Of a stretch of 64,000 nucleotides of DNA, positions 43,110 through 52,126 are shown piece by piece. Numbering within the stretch: the first letter of the stretch is position 1; the number at the start of each line of letters is the position of its first letter. Position numbers and translations under genes: made by a program. The stretch is from assembly GCF_003570995.1 (NCBI RefSeq), contig NZ_QXIY01000030.1:1-64000 (forward strand), given 5' to 3'. The stretch comes from Candidatus Cryosericum septentrionale. Lineage in GTDB: Bacteria; Caldisericota; Caldisericia; Cryosericales; Cryosericaceae. A model generated the notes under the pieces. That model searched no databases, was not told the origin of the DNA, and worked only from the letters and a program-made list of their open reading frames with translations.

Positions 43110-43312
43110 ACAGTAGCCTCCCCTTCCCAACAGGATTCGTGGCATCTTGCGGCCACCACAAGAGTAACCTAACTATTATAAGGATAACAGTACATCAGGA
43201 AAAAACAACACGATTCTGTATTGCGTATGGTCTTGCAAAAACACACAGGCATCCATACAATTGCTCTTACGTCAGGTTTTGCTCGGGAGACAAAAAACAT
43301 CGGAGGAATCAC

Positions 43313-45046
43313 ATGAGGAGAAAAGCTGTTGTATTCCTGGTTCTATGCATGCTGGCCGCTACGCTCGCCGGTTGTGGAACCAAGAGCACGGGTGGTGTCA
43401 GTACATCTGACATGGCAGCCGATCAGACGGTACGGTACAATCTTGGTGTCGAGCCGGGCAGTCTTGATCCTGCGCTTGCAGTTGGTAATCCAGAGTTGGG
43501 AACGCTGATCCAGCTTTTTGACGGTCTAACGCGCAACGATAAGAACAATGTGCCCCAACCAGCTATCGCAACCAGCTGGGACGTCTCGGATGACAAGCTG
43601 ACCTATACGTTCCATCTTCGGGACGCCAAATGGAGCAACGGCGATCCTGTTACGGCACAAGACTTTGAGTATGCCTGGAAGCGAGCGCTGGCTCCTGAGA
43701 CGGCGGGTGATTTTGCATATCAGTTGTATTACGTCAAGAACGGCGAAGCATTTAACAAGTGCTTGGTACAGGACGGAAAGTACTATGCCGTCAAGGTAGA
43801 CGCGAAGGGCAATCCTGTGACCACGACGGTCAACGGAACTGCAGTCCCAGTAGCGGATACGACCAAGCCGTTTGACGTCAACTCGGTCGGAGTAAAAGCG
43901 CTGGACGACAAGACGCTGGAGGTGAACCTGGAGGGGCCTACTCCATATTTCATCGACCTCACAACCTACCCCACCCTGTTCCCAGTTGACAAGAAGGTCG
44001 TTGAGGCGAACCCGAAGTGGGCTGCCGATCCATCGACCTATGTTTGCGATGGTCCCTTCAAGCTTACTGAATGGGCTCACAACGATCACTTGACGATGGT
44101 CAAGAACGACACATATTGGGATGCCGCCGCGGTGCGTCTTACCACCGTTATGTACGATATGGTCGAAGACTCGTCGACAACCCTGACAATGTATCAATCT
44201 GGACAGATCGATGCCGCAGCTGACGTCCCCACCTCCGAACTGAAAAGCCTTGTCGCTTCAGGCGACGCGCAGATTCTGCCATATCTTGGCACCTATTATG
44301 TCAATTTTAACAGCAGCAAGAAACCGTTCAATGACCAGCGTGTCCGTCAGGCCCTGACACTGGCGATCAATCGTCAGCAGATCGTGGATAACATTACCAA
44401 AGGTGGCGAGCTGCCTGCGATGGCGTTCATCCCCTATGGCTTTCCTGATGCGACCTCGAACAGTGATTTCCGCAAAGTAGGCGGTGAAACGTACTTCAAG
44501 GACAACGATATCGCAACTGCGCAGAAGTTGCTGGCAGACGCAGGATATCCAGGAGGAAAGGGATTCCCTGCATTTACCTATCTGATGAACACCTCCACCA
44601 CACACAAAGCGATTGGTGAAGCGATTCAACAAATGTGGAAGAAGAACCTGGGGATCACTTGCACGATTCGCAGTGAGGAGTGGGGTGTGTTCCTGCAGGA
44701 CAGGGACAATCTCAACTATGACGTTTCCCGTGCGGGATGGACTGCTGACTACATGGATCCCAATACATTCCTTGATCTGTATATTACAGGTGGTGGCAAC
44801 AATGATCTCGGGTGGAGCAGCAAGGTTTATGATCAGGCTATTGCAGCCGAGAAATCGACTGCTGATCAGACGGCTCGCCTGAAAGCCATGCACCTCGCCG
44901 AGGATACATTAATGAAGGACTTCGCCATTTGCCCAGTCTACTTCTACACGAACCCTATTCTGCTGAGCAAAAGGGTCAAGGACTTCTATCAGGGCAGCAT
45001 CGGGTTTGTCGACTGGAAGTACGCGTACATGGCACCAAGCAACTAG
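43313..45046 (+). CDS. Oligopeptide-binding lipoprotein, family 5 (paralogue 3)
   Basis: A 577-residue OppA-type lipoprotein, divergent from paralogue 2. Signal peptide MRRKAVVFLVLCMLAATLAGC with lipobox LAGC. Motifs as in the paralogues: YNLGVEPGSLDPA, VKALDDKTLEVNLEGPTPYF, FNDQRVRQALTLAINRQQI, EEWGVFLQDRDNLNYDVSRAGW. GGAGGAATCAC leads to ATG 43313. The divergent 200-bp spacer carries an AT-rich stretch (ACTATTATAAGG, about 43174-43185) that may hold the -10 boxes. Confidence 0.92.
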   Translation: MRRKAVVFLVLCMLAATLAGCGTKSTGGVSTSDMAADQTVRYNLGVEPGSLDPALAVGNPELGTLIQLFDGLTRNDKNNVPQPAIATSWDVSDDKLTYTFHLRDAKWSNGDPVTAQDFEYAWKRALAPETAGDFAYQLYYVKNGEAFNKCLVQDGKYYAVKVDAKGNPVTTTVNGTAVPVADTTKPFDVNSVGVKALDDKTLEVNLEGPTPYFIDLTTYPTLFPVDKKVVEANPKWAADPSTYVCDGPFKLTEWAHNDHLTMVKNDTYWDAAAVRLTTVMYDMVEDSSTTLTMYQSGQIDAAADVPTSELKSLVASGDAQILPYLGTYYVNFNSSKKPFNDQRVRQALTLAINRQQIVDNITKGGELPAMAFIPYGFPDATSNSDFRKVGGETYFKDNDIATAQKLLADAGYPGGKGFPAFTYLMNTSTTHKAIGEAIQQMWKKNLGITCTIRSEEWGVFLQDRDNLNYDVSRAGWTADYMDPNTFLDLYITGGGNNDLGWSSKVYDQAIAAEKSTADQTARLKAMHLAEDTLMKDFAICPVYFYTNPILLSKRVKDFYQGSIGFVDWKYAYMAPSN

Positions 45047-45073
45047 GATAGCTTTACAGAAAGACTGTATGCA

Positions 45074-45106
45074 ACAATGCCGGGCACATCGCGTGCCCGG
45101 CATTGT
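45074..45106. terminator. Strong bidirectional terminator hairpin
   Basis: Perfect 14-bp stem ACAATGCCGGGCAC / GTGCCCGGCATTGT with a 5-base loop between the convergent ends of paralogue 3 and dppA. Confidence 0.75.
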
Positions 45107-45130
45107 CATCGACTGAGAGAACGTGATGGG

Positions 45131-45988
45131 CTACAGGTCGCGGTCGTACTTCCCTGCGACCGTGCAGCTCATCAGGAAACGGTAAAGCTCGGTCGGCTCA
45201 TCCGAGGTGTACGAAAGTTCACGGCCACCGGAACGTCGGGAGCCGGGGATCCAGGCGGCGACGTCGCAGGCGCTGGTCGTCAGGAAGCGCACAGTCCAGG
45301 TCGATGTCGAAGTTGCCAGAACCTCATGCTGGACGGTCCCCTGAAGCTGCTCGTCAGCGAGGTTCGTGCGGCCCCGGGTCATCAATTGACGCGTCGCATT
45401 GGCGGCACCGTCGCGGATCAGCGTCTTCGACGCCTCGGGCATCAGCGTCCGCTGGGAATACCGGCCGGTGGCCCACTTGGTCGTGACAAAGACGGCGTGG
45501 GGGAAAAACTGCTGTGAGAATCCGCAGTACTGCTCATCACCGCTGCCGAAGATGAATGGGATGCCCAGGCGGGCCAACAGGACCATGTTGAGCTCTGTCT
45601 CACCCACGACGTGCCCGTTGGCCAGAACCTCGTAGATGGCGGACGAGGAGTAGGTATGGTCCATGGACCCATTGCGCGTTCCGATGGGAGCATGATAGCC
45701 GACAAACAGGGCTGCGTCGCAGGTTGCATCTGCTCCTTCGACCATATACAGCGGGCGCGGGTAGCCCCGCACGACCTGCACGTCCTGTGGGAGCCTGTCG
45801 AGCAGCAGGTTCTGCCCACGGCTGTGACTGTCGGCGATCACGATTGCAGCTTTGTTGTCGACACTCCGGATGCCTTCGATGGCGGCGCAGGTCTCGCCCG
45901 TCATGAGCTCTCGCTGCTCCTGGCTGGTTTCCGACCATGACGCAAGACCAGCTACACCCTCCATGTCCAGACTAATGAAGTACTTCAT
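45131..45988 (-). CDS. dppA: D-aminopeptidase DppA (M55)
   Basis: A 285-residue zinc peptidase of the M55 family which removes D-amino acids, such as from cell-wall peptides. The metal-binding start MKYFISLDMEGVAGLASW (Asp8, Glu10) is present, as are ADSHSRGQNLLLDRLP, LFVGYHAPIGTRNGSMDHTYSSSAIYEVLANG and VGETELN. GGGAGG stands 9 bases before the ATG. Beside three oligopeptide-binding proteins it suggests reuse of imported or wall-derived peptides. Confidence 0.93.
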   Translation of the reverse strand: MKYFISLDMEGVAGLASWSETSQEQRELMTGETCAAIEGIRSVDNKAAIVIADSHSRGQNLLLDRLPQDVQVVRGYPRPLYMVEGADATCDAALFVGYHAPIGTRNGSMDHTYSSSAIYEVLANGHVVGETELNMVLLARLGIPFIFGSGDEQYCGFSQQFFPHAVFVTTKWATGRYSQRTLMPEASKTLIRDGAANATRQLMTRGRTNLADEQLQGTVQHEVLATSTSTWTVRFLTTSACDVAAWIPGSRRSGGRELSYTSDEPTELYRFLMSCTVAGKYDRDL

Positions 45989-46262
45989 TTCAGATACCTC
46001 CCAGCGGCAACCGCCGCAGTAATCTACAGTTTCTCACTAGCGACACAAGTATATCCGGATTTCGCCGTTTCATGTCGCAAACATCTACGTTGCATGCATT
46101 CATGGCAGGCTTCTGCCATGCTGACGCCATTCCATGGACATGATGCAGGACGCGGGGCGCAGAAGCCCACAGTACCCAAACATGCCCGTCATCGGCTCAG
46201 ACGCTTGCATCACAGCGCCCTTTTGGGTATGCTGGTCTCATCGATTCTGAGGAGGTCGGAGC

Positions 46263-46835
46263 ATGGAGAACCTGCCTGTTATCATGCGTGGAACCAAGGT
46301 CGTCCTGACGCCTGCCTGCCGCGAAGACGTCCCGGCGTACTTGCGCTGGATCACGGACTCTGAACTGAACGTCTTTCTCCTCAACTACGGCAAGGTATTA
46401 ACACTGGAGCAGGAGTATGCCTGGTACGACGACGTCGTCGCAAAAGCCGCCAGCCACCACCTGGTCCAGCTGGCCATCCGGCTGGCCGGCGACCAGAAGC
46501 TCATCGGCAACTGCAGCCTGCTCGACATCAACAACAGGGAGGACACCGCCGAGGTCGGCATCCTGGTGGGCGAGAAGGAGTATCAGAGCAAGGGATACGG
46601 CAGTGAAGCGCTGTACCTCCTGTGCCGCTACGGGTTCGACAAGCTGAACCTGCACAGCATCCTCCTGCGGCATCTGTCCATCAACACGCGCGGCGACAAG
46701 GCCTACCGCAAGATCGGCTTCCGGGAGTTTGGCTGCTTCCGCGAGTCCGTCGTCCGCGACCGTGTGCGCTACGACATGGTGTACATGGACCTGCTCGAGT
46801 CTGAGCTGCGTAATCCGGCTGCAGGAGAAGGATGA
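46263..46835 (+). CDS. GNAT N-acetyltransferase (RimJ/RimL-like)
   Basis: A 190-residue acetyltransferase. It has the RimJ-type layout: GTKVVLTPACREDVPAYLRW at the start, LIGNCSLLDINNREDTAEVGILVGEKEYQSKGYGSEAL (acetyl-CoA loop Q-x-x-G-x-G), and LHSILLRHLSINTRGDKAYRKIGF. GGAGG is 7 bases before ATG 46263. Its TGA overlaps the next ATG (ATGA), so it is the first gene of an operon with the M28-type peptidase and Pnkp. Substrate unknown. The 270 bases upstream contain no supported gene. Confidence 0.88.
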   Translation: MENLPVIMRGTKVVLTPACREDVPAYLRWITDSELNVFLLNYGKVLTLEQEYAWYDDVVAKAASHHLVQLAIRLAGDQKLIGNCSLLDINNREDTAEVGILVGEKEYQSKGYGSEALYLLCRYGFDKLNLHSILLRHLSINTRGDKAYRKIGFREFGCFRESVVRDRVRYDMVYMDLLESELRNPAAGEG

Positions 46836-48550
46836 CACTCCGCGAAGACCTGCTCCGGGAGTTCTGCCCGCAGAACGCGCTAGAGCTGGAGCGCGACCTT
46901 GCCCTCCTGCATCGTTCGAAGGGTGGACGGGGATTTGTCGACGCCATCACCAGATTGCAGGAGTTCGTGGGAGCAAGTACGGTGAGCCACTACCCATGCG
47001 CCACCACATGCCAGGGGTATGTCGTGCCGCGCCCCTGGAACCTCAAGGACGGCTTCCTGCGCCTGTCCACCGGCGAGTGGCTGGTCCCCGACCTGAGGAT
47101 GGCCCCCATCGGCGGCATCTTCCTGTCCGGGGCAAGTCACGGCATCGAACGTCTCCGCATCGTCGACGTTGGGTCCGGAACGGAGGACGCCGATTACGCT
47201 CAATCGGTCAAGGGCTGTGCCGTCCTTGCCACGGGCAAACCTCCGGTCATCTACCGCGAAGCAGTCGCCAAGCGCGGGGCGCGCTGTGTCATCACGGACT
47301 TCATGCCTGCGCAGGACGCCCGCATCGGCCGGACGCCCGAGGAGATGCCCGACACCGTGAACTATGCCTCCTTCGGCTCCGAGGTGCAGGGCGAGGGCTT
47401 CGGCTTCAACGTCAGCCACCGTACGTTCAAGCATCTGCAGGACATGGTCGGGAAGAAGGTCGTCGAAGTCGACGCCTTCTTCGATGCTGACGCCGGCACG
47501 GGCGACCTGCAGGTGCTGGAAGCTCACGTGGGTGCGCCGGGAGCGCAGAAACCCATCCTCCTGCTGGCGCACCTGTGTCACCCCCGGCCGGGAGCGAACG
47601 ACAACGCCAGCGGGGCCACCCTGCTCGCCGAACTTGTGCGCGTCCTCCACACCGTACCGCTGGAGCGCGAGGTCATCGCCCTGTGGATGCCCGAGTTCTA
47701 TGGCACAATCGCGTGGCTTGCCGACCAGAAACCCAATCTGGCATGCGCCATCAACATCGACATGGTCGGCGAAGACCAGACGAAAACCGGCTCCACCCTG
47801 GAAGTCACCGCGACCCCATGGTCACTGCCGTCGTTCATTGCGGACCTCATGGCCGTCAACTTGACCACTCACGACTTCCGCCTGACGCTCACCGGGTTCA
47901 CATGGGGCTCCGACCACGCCATCCTCAACGATGCGAGCGTCCACGTCCCTGCTCTGTCGCTGACCCAGTGGCCCGACCGCTTCTATCACTCCAGCGACGA
48001 CACGCCGGACAAGTCCAGCGTCCAGTCATTCGAGTGGGTGGGCCATGGCGTTCTGGATACTCTTGCAGATCTTGTCTCCGGCATCCCGGAAGAGCGCGCC
48101 GCCGCCGTCGCAGCCCGCATACGTGAACAGGGACTGGCAGACAGCGTACGGCACAACGACCCATTGATACGGGACTGGGTGGCTCGGCGTACCCGTGCCG
48201 CACTCCTCACGCTGCAGGAGACCACCGACACCCCGGTCGTCCGCGCTGAACTGGCTGCGGCGGGCACGACCGCTCCCATGCCAGCATTCCAGCCAAGGGT
48301 CCCGATCATTGGCCCCATCGAGGAGGTGTGGATGACCCCGGAGGACCTCCAGTGGAATGACCGTCTGATGCGCGATTTCCCCTGCTGGTACAACCTAAAG
48401 GGAGAGGTAGTCAACTTCATCCAGCTGGACGTAGAACGCGAAGACGCCCTGAAACTGGCCACCGCGGAATTCGACGCGCCAGCCGCCGCCGTCCACGCAG
48501 CACGGCACTATCTCGACCTTCTGACAGGAAAGGGGTACCTTCTTCCATGA
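46832..48550 (+). CDS. M28-type metallo-aminopeptidase (DUF4910-like)
   Basis: A 572-residue protein with the zinc-peptidase core of the M28/DUF4910 group: LLLAHLCHPRPGANDNASGATLLAEL (metal-binding His and Asp), WMPEFYGT (Glu), INIDMVGED (Asp) and FYHSSDDTPD (His). A PA-like insert lies at about 100-180, and a C-terminal helical extension follows from about 400. No signal peptide, so cytoplasmic. Coupled to the GNAT gene before it and to pnkp after it by ATGA overlaps. Confidence 0.82.
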   Translation: MTLREDLLREFCPQNALELERDLALLHRSKGGRGFVDAITRLQEFVGASTVSHYPCATTCQGYVVPRPWNLKDGFLRLSTGEWLVPDLRMAPIGGIFLSGASHGIERLRIVDVGSGTEDADYAQSVKGCAVLATGKPPVIYREAVAKRGARCVITDFMPAQDARIGRTPEEMPDTVNYASFGSEVQGEGFGFNVSHRTFKHLQDMVGKKVVEVDAFFDADAGTGDLQVLEAHVGAPGAQKPILLLAHLCHPRPGANDNASGATLLAELVRVLHTVPLEREVIALWMPEFYGTIAWLADQKPNLACAINIDMVGEDQTKTGSTLEVTATPWSLPSFIADLMAVNLTTHDFRLTLTGFTWGSDHAILNDASVHVPALSLTQWPDRFYHSSDDTPDKSSVQSFEWVGHGVLDTLADLVSGIPEERAAAVAARIREQGLADSVRHNDPLIRDWVARRTRAALLTLQETTDTPVVRAELAAAGTTAPMPAFQPRVPIIGPIEEVWMTPEDLQWNDRLMRDFPCWYNLKGEVVNFIQLDVEREDALKLATAEFDAPAAAVHAARHYLDLLTGKGYLLP

Positions 48551-49833
48551 CCACGCAACTCTCAGGACCCAGCATCGCGCAGGGGGCGCTCGTCGTCCTC
48601 ATCGGCCCGTCCGGGTCTGGCAAGTCGACCTTTGCACAGCAACACTTCAAGCCGACCCAGATCGTGTCGTCCGACGCCTGCCGCGCCATGGTCGCCGACG
48701 ACGAAGCGGACCAGGCTGCGACCACAGCCGCATTTGCGGTCCTGCACTGTATCGTCGAACAGCGTCTGCGCGCCGGCCGCCTCACGGTCGTCGATGCCAC
48801 GAACGTGCAGGCAAAGGCACGCCGGCCACTGCTAGACCTCGCAGTCCGCTATCACCGTCCGCGTATGGCTATCCTGTTCGAGCTTCCACCCCAGGTGTGC
48901 AAGGAGCGCAACCGGCAGCGGCTGGACCGCGTCGTAGGCGACTTCGTCGTGGACCGCCAGTGCGCCCAGGCACCCGTCAGCGAGGGTGTGTTGAGTCGTG
49001 AGGGATTCGACCACGTCATCGTGCTACATTCCGCGGAAGAGGCAGACGCCTTTGGAATGCCCTCTCATCCCTCGCCGACCCTGTGGCGCGACAGAGCCGG
49101 CTCCTTTGACGTGATCGGCGACCTCCACGGGTGCTGTGATGAACTCCTCTCACTGCTCAGGATCATGGGCTACAAAGTTGAGAATTCGAGCGCCCTGATT
49201 CCCCGCATTACGGCGCCAGAGGGTAGGACGGCGGTTTTCGTCGGCGACTTCGTGGACCGTGGACCCGACAACGTCCGCACGCTCCTCATCGTCATGGCGA
49301 TGGTCCGTTCCGGCGCTGCCCTTGCTGTACCTGGCAATCACGACGACAAGTTGCTCAGGGCATTGCAGGGATCTCCGGTCAAGATCAGTAACGGACTCGA
49401 CCATACACTGCAGGAGCTAAGCGCGGCGGGCGAGGAGATGCAGGCGCTTGTCCGCGAGTTCCTGGACGGACTGCCCTCACACCTCATCCTGGACGGCGGC
49501 AACTTGGTAGTCGCACATGCAGGCCTGCCCCAGGACCTCCACGGCATCGACTCGCCGCGGGCCCGCGACGTCGCGCTGTTTGGCTCCCCGACCGGCCAGC
49601 GGGACGAATTCGGACTCAAGGTCCTTGCCGACTGGGCACATGCATACGAGGGCGACGCGGTGGTCGTCTGGGGACACCTGCCCGTCGCCGAAGCGACATG
49701 GGTCGGGAACACGATCAACATCGACACCGGCTGCGTCCACGGAGGTGGTCTGACTGCACTGCGCTATCCCGAGCGCGAGCTAGTCAGCGTACCCGCCGCG
49801 CGCGTCTACTCCTCGCCGATCAAGCCTCTGTAA
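48547..49833 (+). CDS. pnkp: Polynucleotide kinase-phosphatase lacking the ligase domain
   Basis: A 428-residue protein matching the first two domains of bacterial Pnkp, an RNA-repair enzyme. Kinase about 1-170: Walker A GPSGSGKSTFA, SSDACRAMVADDEADQAATT, VVDATNVQ, ERNRQR. Phosphatase about 175-420: DVIGDLHGCCDEL, VFVGDFVDRGPDNV, VPGNHDDKLLR, VVAHAGLP, WGHLPV. Full-length Pnkp continues for about 400 more residues with a ligase/adenylyltransferase domain; here the frame stops right after RYPERELVSVPAARVYSSP, and the stop codon lies in a repeat element. The end-healing functions can remain, while sealing would need another ligase. Confidence 0.9.
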   Translation: MTTQLSGPSIAQGALVVLIGPSGSGKSTFAQQHFKPTQIVSSDACRAMVADDEADQAATTAAFAVLHCIVEQRLRAGRLTVVDATNVQAKARRPLLDLAVRYHRPRMAILFELPPQVCKERNRQRLDRVVGDFVVDRQCAQAPVSEGVLSREGFDHVIVLHSAEEADAFGMPSHPSPTLWRDRAGSFDVIGDLHGCCDELLSLLRIMGYKVENSSALIPRITAPEGRTAVFVGDFVDRGPDNVRTLLIVMAMVRSGAALAVPGNHDDKLLRALQGSPVKISNGLDHTLQELSAAGEEMQALVREFLDGLPSHLILDGGNLVVAHAGLPQDLHGIDSPRARDVALFGSPTGQRDEFGLKVLADWAHAYEGDAVVVWGHLPVAEATWVGNTINIDTGCVHGGGLTALRYPERELVSVPAARVYSSPIKPL

Positions 49834-49893
49834 CAGACATGAAACCACCCCTGTTGTTAGTGTAACAGATATGGAACCGTCCCGAATGTTACA
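49831..49893. repeat. Tandem inverted repeats, family B, copies 1 and 2
   Basis: Two related units in tandem: TGTAACAGACATGAAACC...CCC...TTA and GTAACAGATATGGAACC-GTCCC-GAATGTTAC. The second is an imperfect dyad (GTAACA / TGTTAC). A relative lies at 62400-62428. The first unit provides the stop codon of pnkp, and an SDR fragment begins directly after the second. Confidence 0.6.
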
Positions 49894-49902
49894 GGGCAGG
49901 GG

Positions 49903-49992
49903 TACCTGGTGACAGGCGCCACACGCGGCATTGGCGCAGCCATAGCGGAAGCTCTTGCCTATATGGGGGCGACGGTCGGCGCCGCTCAGTAG
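49903..49992 (+). pseudogene. N-terminal fragment of a short-chain dehydrogenase
   Basis: The frame reads YLVTGATRGIGAAIAEALA YMGATVGAAQ and stops at TAG 49990. TGATRGIG is the NAD(P)-binding motif of short-chain dehydrogenases. It has no start codon and directly follows a repeat unit; the remainder of the enzyme is absent. The following 80 bases to the next gene hold nothing. Confidence 0.65.
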
Positions 49993-50072
49993 TGCCTCTG
50001 GCTCATCAGCGAGGAGTTGACGGGCCTGTCTGCGAGATCTGGCACGTAGCCGGCGCCCGCAAAAGCGTGTAG

Positions 50073-50999
50073 CTATCGGTCGAACAGGAGCTCGGGAGCC
50101 GTGGGAATCCTGGGCAGCTCCAGCAGTTCGTAGTCCGTCGCGTTGACCGTCACAAACCCGCACCGCTGGTAAAGGGAAAGGGCGTTCCGGTTCTCTGTCT
50201 CGACCTCGATGGTGATCCATTGGCTGCCGCTGTTTTGCAGGCCGCGGACAATGGCCATCAACATCTGTCGCCCGATGCCCTGTCCCTGCATCTCGGGCCG
50301 CACTGCGAAGTGGATGATGAACGCGCGGCCGTCGCTGACGGCCGACTGGATGACCCCGACGGGCCGCCCGTCCTGCGCCGCCAGGTAGGTCGTCCGCGTA
50401 GGGTCCTTCATCAAACGCACGAGAGCCTGTTCCTCTTCCCCAACCGGCTGTGCAAACGCTGACGCAACAATCGCCGCCATGACCGGCACATCCTCAGTAC
50501 CTGCAGGCCGGAGTTCCACTGGGTCAGGCATGGTCTCGAACGAAGGGACCCGCGTCACATCGAGGTCCATCGTGTACTCGCTGTGGGAGTGCCGCGTTCC
50601 CGTTGCACGAGCGAACTCGGCGCCCTCTCGCGACTCCTGCGGCACGGCGAGCAGGAGTCGCCTCACTCCGCGTTTCTGGCACTCCCTCGCCACGGTGCGC
50701 GCCATGATACGCCCCATGCCCCTCCTGCGGAAATCCGGATGGACGAGGATACTTGCCTCGACTTTCGAGGGGTCGCCGTAGCCGTACATGCCCGCGAACC
50801 CGACAAGCTGTCCGTTCTCATACCAGAGAACGTCGCTGGACGACCCCTCACACCGTGTCTCCAGCGTGCCGAAGTCCAGCCGGGCCTCCATCGAGTAGCC
50901 ATCTCTCGCCTCGCAGGCGCCCGCAAGAGCCCGAATCTGGCTGACCTGCTGCGTCGAAAGCCATGTTGGTATCATTATGCCATCGTCGCCAGTCGACAT
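50073..50999 (-). CDS. Tandem GNAT acetyltransferase
   Basis: A 308-residue protein with two GNAT domains: the first (about 20-150) has VEASILVHPDFRRRGMGRIMARTVARE, the second (about 165-300) has FIIHFAVRPEMQGQGIGRQMLMAIV and ENRNALSLYQRCGF, both with the R/Q-x-x-G-x-G/A loop. Tandem GNATs resemble mycothiol-synthase-like enzymes, but the substrate is not predictable. GGAGG stands 5 bases before ATG 50999. Confidence 0.85.
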   Translation of the reverse strand: MSTGDDGIMIPTWLSTQQVSQIRALAGACEARDGYSMEARLDFGTLETRCEGSSSDVLWYENGQLVGFAGMYGYGDPSKVEASILVHPDFRRRGMGRIMARTVARECQKRGVRRLLLAVPQESREGAEFARATGTRHSHSEYTMDLDVTRVPSFETMPDPVELRPAGTEDVPVMAAIVASAFAQPVGEEEQALVRLMKDPTRTTYLAAQDGRPVGVIQSAVSDGRAFIIHFAVRPEMQGQGIGRQMLMAIVRGLQNSGSQWITIEVETENRNALSLYQRCGFVTVNATDYELLELPRIPTAPELLFDR

Positions 51000-51071
51000 G
51001 CGATCCTCCAGTGTACGTCATGAATCCGCCGCGTGCCCTGCAGCGGTCCGGGACTTCAGCCACCGGGCCGA

Positions 51072-51413
51072 CTACTTCGCTCTCAGGCTGTCCAGGGTGG
51101 GTTTCGCCTCGGGGCAGAACCCAAAGAACCCGTTGATGCTCTTGCACTCGTTATATTCGCCGCACTCGGCGCAGGTGGCGTAACCCTTGTCGTGGGCACA
51201 CGCCCTCACGTCGCAGACGGCACAGTGCGAGAACAGTCGCGGTCCAGCCGACTGACACCCGTCACAGACAACGTCTTCAGGCTTGACCTGAATGCCGTAG
51301 CCTGCCGACCATTCGGCGGCCGTCTTCTCCTGCAGTGCCCTGTCAGTCATCCTGCCAGCCACATATGCCGGACAAGTCGTACAAACGAGACCACACGCTG
51401 CAATCATCTCCAT
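51072..51413 (-). CDS. DUF3795-type cysteine-rich protein
   Basis: A 113-residue protein with about a dozen cysteines (IAACGLVCTTCPAYVA, CDGCQ, HCAVCDVRACAHDKGYATCAECGEYNECKS). This is the DUF3795 pattern, small Cys-rich proteins of anaerobes that may bind metal or Fe-S clusters; function unknown. GGAGAGG precedes the ATG by 3 to 5 bases. Downstream of the tandem GNAT in the opposite-flow sense: both are on the minus strand, with 72 bp between. Confidence 0.8.
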   Translation of the reverse strand: MEMIAACGLVCTTCPAYVAGRMTDRALQEKTAAEWSAGYGIQVKPEDVVCDGCQSAGPRLFSHCAVCDVRACAHDKGYATCAECGEYNECKSINGFFGFCPEAKPTLDSLRAK

Positions 51414-51653
51414 GTCCCTCTCCTTTGTCTGCGAAGCTCCTGTGGTGGTGCGCCCTGCGCAAGTTTCTCATCCAGTATAGTGTCACATAGGGGAAACGCC
51501 ACGCCCGTGCAAGAAACGACGAACGATGTGATGAGTATGACCGGCGGCTCACGCCCCTTGGGGTGGAGTCGAGTCCAGGAAACTCCCGGTAAGCGTTCGA
51601 CTGAGAGCCGGGATTCCCGGCTTTCCCCAAAGATCAGTGCGGTCCGGGGAGGC

Positions 51654-51848
51654 GCAGCGACGCGTGGTCCCAAGGAACCCGAATATGTCATTGGCAGCCT
51701 TGTTGACGTGTGCGGTCGACTGCCACTTGTATGCACCGGTGCGGGTCGTGTGAGGCAGAGTCTAGGCCTTGCCCTCGGGCACGAGAAGGACGTGTGCATC
51801 GTCCGCGTCCGGGACGATGAAGTAGTGCTCGCGAATTGGGTCGCTCAT
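51654..51848 (-). pseudogene. Disrupted NUDIX-like reading frame
   Basis: From ATG 51848 the frame reads MSDPIREHYFIVPDADDAHV, LLVPEGKA, an amber codon (51762-51764), then TLPHTTRTGAYKWQSTAHVN and KAANDIFGFLG before it becomes unconvincing. VLLVPEGKA-W-TLPH with the amber read as Trp would look like the start of a NUDIX hydrolase. The NUDIX box itself is not visible. Both flanks (51414-51653 and 51849-52126) show no other gene. Confidence 0.4.
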
Positions 51849-52126
51849 GGGTTTGTTCCACAATTCCTTATGGGTACATTCTGATCCGCATGGCACCGGA
51901 CCCGCATCCCCGCCCACAAGTTGAAATGATCTCCACAACCCTCTCCTGTTCCGACGGCGCAGTGAGTCATCTCACCCTACTCTGTCCGACTAAATAGTAG
52001 TACACCGCTTGTCACAGAAGATGCCACACGCGCAAGCTCCCCGTCCACTTGATCTCGTTCGCCTACGACTTCTCATATTGGATATGATGACGGTTCAAGC
52101 AAGAATTCTCAAGAATAAGTGTCTGG

